Origin: Ustilago trichophora
Lineage: Eukaryota > Basidiomycota > Ustilaginomycetes > Ustilaginales > Ustilaginaceae
Length of the DNA stretch: 64,000 bases
NCBI GenBank assembly: GCA_900323505.1
Contig: OOIN01000003.1
Coordinates: 2,046,001-2,110,000 of the forward strand
Direction of reading: 5' to 3'
The translations under genes were made by a program, and so were the position numbers. A model generated the notes under the pieces. That model worked only from the letters and a program-made list of their open reading frames with translations, did not search any database and was not told where the DNA came from. Of the stretch, positions 1 to 7,972 are shown one piece after another. Within the stretch, counting starts at the first letter, position 1; every line of letters starts with the position of its first letter.

Positions 1-1
1 T

Positions 2-1135
2 GCGGCGGGCGGCAGGCCTGGACTGTGCGATGATAGCCCTGGTAACGGCAGCGGCTCTGGCTGTACCAACGGTCCTTTTCCTGGCGGTGGGTCTGGTGGC
101 CCTCCCCAATTCGGTGGCGGCGGCGATGGTGGTCCTGGCAACAGCGATGGCAGTGGCAATGGCAAAGGCCCTAGCGTTCCTCCTAATCGCCGCAGAAGGA
201 AACCGCCTGTGAAGGCAAAACGTTCGCTCATCACCTCGGATCCTGTCACACCTCTTGTCGTCCGCCAGGGTTTTGAGACTCCAATCAGGGGTAACTCCGG
301 TAGTCATGCGTCAGGCCCCGCTAGTCCAGGTGGCAGCGGTACTGGAGGTGGCTCTGGCGGTGAGCCTGTCGATCATCGTGTTGGTGGTGGCAGTGGTGGT
401 GCTCCTAACACTCGCAGAAGGAAGCCGCCTATGAAGGCCAAACGCTCCCTGATTCCTGCGGAGCCCAGCACACCATTTGCCGTCCGTCAGGTCTATGACA
501 GTCCAGACAGGGGTAATCACGGAGGTCCTGAGGTCTTCGACCCTAGTCCGGGTGGCAGCGGTACTGGAGGTGGCTCTGGCGGTGAGCCTGTCGATCATCG
601 TGTTGGTGGTGGCAGTGGTGGTGCTCCTAACACCCGCAGGAGGAAGCCACCGATGAAAAGTAAGCGCTCACTTATCTCTTTGGAACCCTTCACGCCTCTT
701 GTCATCCGTCAGACGTTCAACGATCCAGACAACGGTAGTCGAGACGATCATGGTGATGGCGACACTAGTCCCGATAGCAGCGCAAACGACAACGGAGGTC
801 AAATCCCACCGAAGAAAAAAGCCGACGCTCCCGCAGGTAAAGTCAAACGATCTCCAACTCCGTACGCTGGTGAACCTGGAGCTTGCAAGGACGGCTTTCC
901 CGAACATCCTCCGGGCGAAAATGGTAGTCAGAACGGTGCTATTTCGGGCGGCCACTCTTCTAGTCCAGGTGCAAACAATGGTCCACCATCTACAGGTGGA
1001 AACGATCCCCGTCATGATAATCCGGGCTCGAGCAATGGTGGACAGTATCCTAATGGTCATCCTCCCCCAAGTTGCAATCCTGGTGCACCTGGTGATAACG
1101 GTGGAGGACACCCACCCAAGGGAAAAAATCCGTGA
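2..1135 (+). CDS. Kex2-type repetitive secreted precursor, C-terminal part (5' partial)
   Basis: The frame is open from the left edge to a TGA at 1133-1135, so the start codon and any signal peptide lie upstream of the window. The visible ~377 residues are Gly/Ser/Pro/Asn-rich. They carry a module repeated at 74-residue spacing: a basic cluster (RRRKPPMKAKR or close variants), then SLI, about six variable residues, TP, and a hydrophobic-RQ end, then a Gly-rich linker. KR dipeptides recur after KAK, KSK or KVK, as expected for Kex2 processing in the secretory route. The tail after about 830 degenerates to one KR and a Gly/Pro/Asn-rich end without Cys motifs. Ustilago repellent Rep1 and fungal peptide precursors share this KR-repeat logic, but I do not recognise this protein and claim no orthology. 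Secretion is inferred from the processing sites only. A Gly-rich structural or cell-wall protein is the alternative. Confidence 0.65.
   Translation, partial: AAGGRPGLCDDSPGNGSGSGCTNGPFPGGGSGGPPQFGGGGDGGPGNSDGSGNGKGPSVPPNRRRRKPPVKAKRSLITSDPVTPLVVRQGFETPIRGNSGSHASGPASPGGSGTGGGSGGEPVDHRVGGGSGGAPNTRRRKPPMKAKRSLIPAEPSTPFAVRQVYDSPDRGNHGGPEVFDPSPGGSGTGGGSGGEPVDHRVGGGSGGAPNTRRRKPPMKSKRSLISLEPFTPLVIRQTFNDPDNGSRDDHGDGDTSPDSSANDNGGQIPPKKKADAPAGKVKRSPTPYAGEPGACKDGFPEHPPGENGSQNGAISGGHSSSPGANNGPPSTGGNDPRHDNPGSSNGGQYPNGHPPPSCNPGAPGDNGGGHPPKGKNP
209..652 (+). repeat. Two 222-bp in-frame tandem repeat units
   Basis: Units at 209-430 and 431-652 each encode 74 residues, with a third, diverging unit starting at 653. 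The linker half of units 1 and 2 is identical in protein and almost identical in DNA. The segment directly after the KR differs between units. A degenerate basic cluster at about 188-210 marks the end of a further unit upstream. Confidence 0.9.
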
Positions 1136-1497
1136 GATCTCAGCATCTCGAAGCAGTACCAGTCTCAACACCACCCTTCCTCGGCAAGAAAGCAAACACA
1201 CCTTTTCCTAAATTGTCCCCAATCTATCATCCTAGTCCGCATACAGTCTCTTTTCCGATACAGTGTTGCCCTCTGTCATCCTGCAGCCTGCAATCAACTC
1301 TCATTTCCCTTCTCTCGAGCCTGTGAAACTTGGCGGAGTGTCGAATGGTTTCGACGGCTAGATCTGTGTGCGAACTGAAGTGCACCCTTCACTTAGCGAG
1401 TTCTGTTGTCAATCTGGGCTGTGTTTTTGGAACTGGCAATGAGCTGTTGAATAAGAAAGAGAAGCAAAGTGATCTGGATTGACGGCGTGACAAATCT
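1136..1497. other. Intergenic, convergent 3' flanks
   Basis: This is the 3' flank of both the repeat-protein gene and the HYPK-like gene. I see no ORF with coding character, no tRNA-like fold and no repeat. Confidence 0.6.
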
Positions 1498-1984
1498 CTA
1501 CGGCCCAGAAACGAGCTCTCCTAGCGCCTTTTCCAAATCTCCCTTGTGCTTGGCCAATGTTGCCTCTGCGACCTGTCTCGATACGAGCAGTTCTGACACC
1601 TACCAGTTTCCCCAAAATCAAAGCAAGCATAAGAGGTCAGCAATTCGCCTATACTATAGCAACAAAGCATTTGAAGGAAAGAATGTGCTCACGATAAACT
1701 CGACGTCGTCCTTCTTGAGCTTCTGACCTGCGCTTGGGCCAGCAGCAATATGTGGAGGTACCGTGGCAGCGTTATCTCCAAAGCAGAGAGACTGGACGGT
1801 TTTCTCCATGCGCCCTCGCTCGAAGCTGTATCCTGCCGAGTCAAAGTCTGCCCATTCTTGAATGACCTGCAAAGCCACGATATCGTAGAAGCAGAAAGGG
1901 GCGTGAAGGGTCAGAAATTACATCTTAGTGAACATAGCGTGTCAAGATTGGTATGGTTACCTCTGCCTGTGGTTTGGACGCCAT
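1498..1984 (-). CDS. HYPK-like protein with C-terminal NAC-type UBA domain (3 exons)
   Basis: Exons are complement(1961-1984), (1693-1866) and (1498-1599), giving 99 residues. The first exon encodes only MASKPQAE. Introns are 94 and 93 bp. The first starts GTAACC and the second GTGAGC; each has a CTGAC branch site and ends in AG. The C-terminal ~45 residues (LKKDDVEFIVSELLVSRQVA, then a KGDLEKALGELV end) match the NAC/UBA-like domain of HYPK, which binds the ribosome-associated N-terminal acetyltransferase NatA and inhibits or tunes it. The length is close to animal HYPK (about 120 residues). The role in co-translational N-acetylation in the cytosol is inferred from family. It is divergent from the MTQ2-like gene across 320 bp. 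Without splicing, the second exon runs into an early stop, which supports the intron model. Confidence 0.8.
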
Positions 1985-2304
1985 CTTGATGTGTGTGTGT
2001 ATATGGTGTTAGGTGAGGGTATCTGAGTGTGAGAGGGCGAGAGTGGGAGAAAGTGATGCGCTATGCGAAAGGTAATGGTTGGGACTCGGATTTCGGAAAG
2101 GTAATCCGAGAGCCGCGATTTGGAGCGAAAAAGCTTCTTGTGGACCCTTGCTTCTTCTTCTGCCAGGCGACATTCCACACTTCCTTCCTCATCAATTCCC
2201 ATCGACACAAACTCCTCCCTTCGAGCACCTCGCACGAACTCGAGTGCTCTCTCTGTATCAGTGAACAGCCTTTCAACAATATCGAGCCCAAGCCGTTTGC
2301 CATA
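1985..2304. promoter_or_regulatory. Divergent promoter region between HYPK-like and MTQ2-like genes
   Basis: This 320-bp spacer lies between two start codons pointing away from each other, so it must carry both promoters. A short GT-rich run lies at about 1990-2000. No clear TATA box is visible toward MTQ2. Confidence 0.5.
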
Positions 2305-3088
2305 ATGATCCCGACACCCTCAATATCACACTTGACAAAAGCGGATTTCCGAAGAGTCTACGAGCCAGCCGAAGACTCTTTCATCCTCCTGGACGCTCTC
2401 GAAGCCGATGTCTCTCCTCTCACATCTTCGCTATCTCAGCGCTCCCCTCTGTGCATCGAAATCGGTTCGGGAAGCGGAATTGTCACTGCCTTCCTCTCTT
2501 CCATCCTTGGTCCTTCGACCTCTACGTATCTCGCAGTCGACCTCAACCCGCACGCCAATGTCTGCACTGTTGCGACGGGAAAGGCGAACAACGTCCACAT
2601 CGAAGCACTAAACTCCTCGCTGCTGTCAGGGATGCGACCGCGGATAGATGGAAACGTGGACGTGCTGCTTTTCAACCCGCCCTATGTACCAACAGAGGAA
2701 GAGGAGGAAATGATGGCGCAGAGTAAGGCGGGAATTGAGGGGTCCTGGGCAGGTGGAGAGACGGGGACAAAGCTGGTGGATGAATTGATAGATGGAGGGG
2801 CGGTCAAAGATGTGCTGGCGAAAGGGGGTAGGTTTTATTTGGTTGCGATTAAGCAAAATGATCCGCAAGGGTTGGTGAAGAGGTTACAAGCTCAGGGACT
2901 CGATGCCGAGGTAAGTATAGATGTGCGGAAGGGAAAGATCTGTAGTTGTCACTGAGGGACGGGAACGTATGCTGACCCTTCTTTTGATGCTTCGTGTCGA
3001 TATGATCGTATGCGTGACCATACAGGTGGTGCTAGCGCGGCGTGCCGGCGGCGAACATCTTCACGTTGTTCGGGCTATCAAACCTTGA
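2305..3088 (+). CDS. MTQ2: eRF1 glutamine methyltransferase catalytic subunit (MTQ2/N6AMT1/HemK type)
   Basis: Exons are 2305-2910 and 3026-3088, giving 222 residues, close to yeast Mtq2. A GTAAGT donor follows ...LDAE. The second exon adds VVLARRAGGEHLHVVRAIKP, the conserved RRAGGEHL ending of this family. The class I SAM-binding motif is IEIGSGSGIVTA, and the catalytic NPPYVPT motif lies at about residue 119. Known role: with Trm112 it methylates the glutamine of the GGQ motif in translation release factor eRF1, in the cytosol. The ATG at 2305 was chosen because family homology begins directly after it; the upstream in-frame residues look like 5' UTR. Confidence in the family is high. Confidence 0.9.
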
Positions 3089-3662
3089 CTTTTTGTTCGT
3101 TGGTACTCTTACCCTACAACCTCAATATACCCGACTTGTCAACGGTGTTCATCGCTCTGGCATGAAAAGGCCATTTGCAGCTTGGGTTGCACTCCAGACA
3201 ATCGCATGCTGTGTCTGTGCTTCGCTTCGAAGCTCGAACGGCTCGACGTCTTGCTTTGCTTGTGAGCCAGCTCAGGTTGGCTAGCTTCGCGCTTCGCCGC
3301 ATGCTGTTTGTGCTCTATGAAATTTGAGTCGAACTTCTGAGGAACTGAGGAGAAAGTATGCCGAACAACCCTGTTTAGACATGTTCAGGGAACGATGTTG
3401 AAAAGGGCCAACAACTTGAGCATGGTTGTGGACCAATTTTCGCGGTAATTGGAATTCTGAGAACCAAACGAGGCAGAGCGCAATTTCTTCTTTGGCAGCT
3501 GATTGTGTGGAGAACAACAGCAGCCGAACTTTTGCTCGCTCCGGCGATTACATATGCATGGCCTCGCACTGGCCCCTGTACTGTGCTTCCCTTCAGATAG
3601 CACCTCTGTCCTTCCTGCCACCGTCATTCTTTATCTAGTGACAAGCTGGGTGGATTTCGAAG
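3089..3662. other. Intergenic; promoter region of the P450 gene
   Basis: This stretch of 574 bp lies between MTQ2 and the P450. It has no convincing ORF, RNA gene or repeat. Confidence 0.5.
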
Positions 3663-5538
3663 ATGGTAGCTGCCTCGTTTCTCAGGGAGCAGCCTATTGA
3701 GATGCTTCTGGCCTTGATCCAACAGCGACCCTTTGCAGCAGCATTCACCCTCTTCATCCTCTACATCACCTACAAACTCGCCATCAAACCAATCCTCTTC
3801 CCCTCGCCCTACCGCTACCTTCCACGTCCCCAACGTGCCTCGTACATCCTCGGCCAGCGCGTAGTCGAAGCCAAAGGCCTCACCTACCTGGACCCTACCA
3901 CCTCTCAACCCGTCACCATCTCCGGTCCCGGCGATGTCGTCAAACACTACGCTCGCACCCTCAACACCTCCGTCTTCGTCTTCCCGGAACCTTTTGGTGG
4001 AGAGACCATCTTCATCTCCGACCCCTACGCTCTCAACGCCATCTTTTCCGACATTGACAAATTCCAATCTGATCTGCTTAGATCGAGCATCATTGAGTTT
4101 ATTGTTGGTAACGGAATTGTGACACGCTACGGAGATGCGCATCGAAGACAGCGCAAGTTGATGGCCCCCGCCTTCACCCCTGCCCATCTGAAAGGGCTTA
4201 CACCGGTATTCTGCAAATACGCCGATCTGATGTGCTCCAAAATCACCTCGTCTCTCACCAACAGCAAAGATGAAGAGGAAGCGCAGAAAGTCGACTTTGC
4301 AGAGTATCTCGACTGTACCATGCTCGACATCATCGGTATGGCGGGATTCAACTATCCTTGCTTGGCACTGGAAAAGGGTCGGGATGGATCGGAACTCTCT
4401 TCAGCGTTCAACTCTGTCAATCAAGCCGCGATTGATTTTGGTCTTGGAAGAGCGATCCATTTAGGGATGAGTGCATTGTTGTATCCGCGAGCTGCAACTT
4501 GGCCTCTTTCCGAGGCGAATCGACGCATTGCCAATGTCAACAAGGTTATGGACCGGATCACTATGGGTATCGTTAAAAAGGCCAAATCGAGCGTCTTACA
4601 GGAAGGAGAAGATTTGGGTGATAAAAAAGACTTGCTTTCCTTGTTGATCAAGTCCAACTTGACCGCAGGGATGAGCGAGAGGATGACGGACAAAGAGATT
4701 TCAGGACAGATTCAAACTTTCATGTTTGCTGGCTACGAAACTTCGGCCGTCACCACCAGCTGGGCGTTGTACTTTCTCTCCCAGAATCCACAAGTGCAGG
4801 ATAAGCTTCGGGAGATTATCAAGCAGACGATCAAGGAGAGGAAAGGAGTAGGGTTGGAAGAGTTAAGTGCCAGTGTGATGGATTACGATGATGTTTGGTG
4901 CGAAGAGTTCAAGTATTTGGATTGGATTCTTGCCGAAACTCTGCGATTGTGTCCTCCGGTGCCTGGGAACGATAGGGAAGCAATGGAGGATGTAGTTGTT
5001 CCATTGATGCATCCCGTCCGTTTGACGAATGGTGAAACGACATCGAAACTCGTGATCAAAAAGGGATCTCGTCTCACCATCGGCATCAAAACCGTCAACT
5101 ACGATACTCGACTATTCGGCCCAGACGCAGACGAATTTAGACCCGAACGATTCGGTGATCTACCCAGCATTCACGGAGAGGCCAAAGTCCCCCCTTATGG
5201 AACTTATTCCTTTGTTGGCGGTCCAAAGTCTTGGTAAGCATCAGAAACCCCTCCTGCATTGTTAGAGAGAGCTGGAGCTGATTTTTTGTTAACTGATACG
5301 CTATTCTTTGTGTGGATTGTACGCGAATAGCATCGGGGCAAAATTCGCACTGACAGAGATGAAGGTGCTCCTAATCACGATCGTGGCTCGCTTCCAGTTG
5401 TCCCCCGAACCAGGGGTGACGATTCGTCAGCATCAGGCGCTCATCGTAAGGCCACGTGTAGAGACGGCGACGGGCGAATCAGCAGCGGGCATGCCATTGC
5501 GGGTCAAAAGGCTTCCTCACAAGACCATCGGTGCTTGA
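3663..5538 (+). CDS. Cytochrome P450 monooxygenase, microsomal type
   Basis: Exons are 3663-5233 and 5331-5538, giving 592 residues. The N-terminus has one hydrophobic anchor (about residues 21-42) followed by a Pro-rich hinge, as in ER-bound fungal P450s. The I-helix oxygen-activation motif is FAGYETSA (about 355), the K-helix ExxR is ETLR (about 424), and the haem loop is FVGGPKSCIG with the axial Cys at 524. The 97-bp intron splits that Cys codon (TG|C). Unspliced, the frame reads ...KSW and stops, so splicing is needed for a functional enzyme. The substrate cannot be told from sequence, and I do not assign a CYP family. An alternative start is the Met at 3702, just before the anchor. The transposon begins 53 bp after the stop codon, so it may lie in or near the 3' UTR. 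Confidence 0.92.
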
Positions 5539-5591
5539 GCTACCTTGCTCTCGCCTCAGCATCGTTGCGGAATAGAACAAGGAATGGAATA

Positions 5592-5633
5592 ACGTAATTA
5601 CAGTAGTACCGACGCGGATGTAGTACCGACGCG
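5592..5633 (+). repeat. Left terminal inverted repeat (42 bp)
   Basis: It is identical to the reverse complement of 7796-7837. It contains two direct copies of GTAGTACCGACGCG separated by 3 bp, a plausible pair of transposase binding sites. Confidence 0.95.
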
Positions 5634-5820
5634 CTGAGTCATTTCCGAGTCCCACCGAATCTGATGTCAGTACCCCCGTATGATCGCGTCTGTGTTTGTC
5701 CGAACCTTGCATGAGACCCACCATCCGACTTTCCGGAACCCTTCATCATCATCGCATACACCATCAATACAACTCAATTCCATAATATAACCTTATTATA
5801 CTGCTTTACTGGTCACCAGC

Positions 5821-7662
5821 ATGCCGCAACGCCCTTTCTCGAAGCGCTCTGTGGCCTTCCGAGCGGCATCAGCGGCTGATCGCGACACACGTGAGGTTCG
5901 GCTGCAGCGAGCATCTTCGGAGCTCGATAATGGACAGCATGACAGCATCCGACAAGCCGCAGCAGCAAACAATGTTCCAGAAGCGAGCTTGCGCCACCGG
6001 AGGCAAGGCCGTCAGCCGAAAGTCCGGGCTCAGAACAACCAGCAACGCCTGACTCCAACCAAAGAGTCGGGTTTGCTTGAGTTCATCCGGCGTCGTGCCT
6101 GCAGCGGCTTTGCCCTGACACCGGCGCTTCTCCGTGAGCATGCAAACAATGTCATCCATTCCGATCCTGCTCGTCGCCAAGCTCCAGACGTCACGCACAC
6201 GTGGCTGCAGGCGTTCCTGCTTCGGCACCCGACAATTCGGTCCCATTGGTCTCGGTGCCTGGACAATGCCCGGCTTTCCGGAGCTACTGAGACTGTAATA
6301 CAACAATGGTTCAATCGTTTGGCTGAGATCATGCGTGAGTATAATGTAGCATCCACAAACATTTACAATATGGATGAAACAGGGTTCATGTTTGGTCAGG
6401 CCGGAAGCGAGCAGATCATTGTGCCTTCCGGCGAGCCGGCAGCTCGGTACAAGGCACAGCCAGGAACACGTGAGTCGGCAACTATAATCGAGTGCATCGG
6501 AAGCGGCGGTCAGGTACTATCGCCGCTTATCATCACCAAAGGCCGGGTCCACACAGTCGGAGAGCAGCGGCAAATGGAAGGTGTACCGGGTTCCTGGAGG
6601 TTTGCCAAGACCGACAATGGCTGGACATCACATGCACTCGGCCTCGAATGGCTCGAAACCATCTTCGAGCCAGAGACAAGGCCGTCGACGCCATCAACTT
6701 GGCGCTTGCTCATCATCGACGGCCACAAGTCTCACACCAGCGAGCCGTTCCTCGACCTTTGCTGGAACAGGAACATCATTCCGTTCCTGCTTCCAGCTCA
6801 TGCAACCCACGTAATGCAACCCCTGGATGTGTCAATCTTTGGCCCACTCTCGGCTTCCGTCAAGCGTTTGATCTCGGACGCCGCGACCCACGTGAGCGAC
6901 GTTGACAAGCCGATGTTTGTAACAATGTACGCCCAGGCACGAGAGAAGGTTCTGACGCAGGCACGAGCCCGGAAGGCCTTCTCCGACAGCGGAATCACAC
7001 TTAATCCGAGTGCAAATAAGGTACTTGACCGACTACCTGGGTCAGGAACACAGCAACACCGACAGCCGCTGCAGGAACGTGCTGTACCAAATTCACGGAC
7101 TGTATTCGAAACCACAGTCGCCGTACTAGCTCAGGAACAGGACCCACGTGAAGCCCGAAAGCTCGGTAACTCAATTTCACAAGCACACGCACAGACGGAA
7201 GCAGCACTTGCAGCTTCTCGGGTTGAAGTTGACCTCTTGCGATCGGAGCTGGAGCGAAGGAACAAAACGTCGACGAGGAGGGGCAAGAAGAGGAAGGATG
7301 GTGATCAGAGGGTATTAACACGGACAAAGATGATCACGAGGGCGGAGGCAGAGCAAAACTTAGTTGGAAAGGGAGCATACAAGGGTAGGAACACTCGAGA
7401 GGAGGAGGTGGTGGAGGAGGCCAAGGAGGCCGAGGCAGTTCCTGATGGCGACAAAGCAGTTCCTGATGGCGACGAAGCACCTCATGATGGCGACGAAGGG
7501 CTCTCGGCATCACCAAGCATCTCTGCTACACCTGCAGAGCCAAATATCACCAACAATATCGATCCTGAACTGTCTCTCGACGCCATCAATGACGATGACC
7601 TTGGTGGCTTTGGTTTCTTTGATATCATGCCAGTAGCAAGCTCATCACGCGTCCGACTTTGA
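5821..7662 (+). CDS. Transposase, DDE_1 superfamily with CENP-B/psq-type DNA-binding N-terminus
   Basis: Single exon, 613 residues. The first ~60 residues include a psq-like helix-turn-helix (SIRQAAAANNVPEASLRHRRQG). This is followed by a CENP-B-type second DNA-binding region ending near HTWLQAFLLRHP. The catalytic triad is seen as NMDETGF (about D183), LLIIDGHKSH (about D299) and MQPLDVSIFG (about D335), with 35 residues between the second and third Asp. A Lys/Arg-rich stretch (RRGKKRK) may be a nuclear localisation signal. The acidic tail contains three 21-bp tandem repeats (7438-7500). No stop or frameshift is present, so the enzyme could be functional. Its role is excision and insertion of the surrounding element in the nucleus. 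Confidence 0.93.
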   Translation: MPQRPFSKRSVAFRAASAADRDTREVRLQRASSELDNGQHDSIRQAAAANNVPEASLRHRRQGRQPKVRAQNNQQRLTPTKESGLLEFIRRRACSGFALTPALLREHANNVIHSDPARRQAPDVTHTWLQAFLLRHPTIRSHWSRCLDNARLSGATETVIQQWFNRLAEIMREYNVASTNIYNMDETGFMFGQAGSEQIIVPSGEPAARYKAQPGTRESATIIECIGSGGQVLSPLIITKGRVHTVGEQRQMEGVPGSWRFAKTDNGWTSHALGLEWLETIFEPETRPSTPSTWRLLIIDGHKSHTSEPFLDLCWNRNIIPFLLPAHATHVMQPLDVSIFGPLSASVKRLISDAATHVSDVDKPMFVTMYAQAREKVLTQARARKAFSDSGITLNPSANKVLDRLPGSGTQQHRQPLQERAVPNSRTVFETTVAVLAQEQDPREARKLGNSISQAHAQTEAALAASRVEVDLLRSELERRNKTSTRRGKKRKDGDQRVLTRTKMITRAEAEQNLVGKGAYKGRNTREEEVVEEAKEAEAVPDGDKAVPDGDEAPHDGDEGLSASPSISATPAEPNITNNIDPELSLDAINDDDLGGFGFFDIMPVASSSRVRL

Positions 7663-7795
7663 TTCTGTTTAGCTCAACATGTATCATAGCATCTCAGGAA
7701 CACACCATTGAAGTTTGACTCGGATTGATTCACAGACTGCTGAGATCACGATCACGCCGAGTACTACCATCAGACTGAAAATTAAGCTCGGCGAA

Positions 7796-7837
7796 CGCGT
7801 CGGTACTACATCCGCGTCGGTACTACTGTAATTACGT
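7796..7837 (-). repeat. Right terminal inverted repeat (42 bp)
   Basis: It is a perfect inverted copy of 5592-5633, followed by the TA duplication at 7838-7839. Confidence 0.95.
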
Positions 7838-7972
7838 TAGATAGATGAGGCAACGTTGCAATGCATGCATGTTATCGTTAAGTTATACTGTTACAAAGAT
7901 GTGTCGATATGCGGGGTTCCATGCGTGAAGACTCTGTTGAAAGTCTTATCCTGTTTCCTGCCATTGCAAAAC

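Larger units (their letters stand above)
5592..7837 (+). mobile_element. Complete Fot1/pogo-type DNA transposon (2,246 bp)
   Basis: It has perfect 42-bp terminal inverted repeats beginning ACGTAA, flanked on both sides by TA (5590-5591 and 7838-7839), the expected target-site duplication for the Tc1/mariner-pogo group. One intact transposase gene fills the interior. ACGTAA-type ends are known from the fungal Fot/Pot/Tan elements. It sits between the convergent 3' ends of the P450 and the transacylase genes and disrupts neither. Identical ends and an open transposase frame suggest a recent insertion that may still be active. Confidence 0.93.

Noticed and set aside
30..212. 60-residue Ala/Val-rich frame at the left edge
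   Set aside because: It is out of frame with the repeat precursor, whose true frame is open from base 2. Its composition follows from the Gly-codon repeats.
1320..1440. Possible tRNA-like segment near 1330-1380
   Set aside because: I could not pair an acceptor stem or find a T-loop consensus, so no RNA gene is called.
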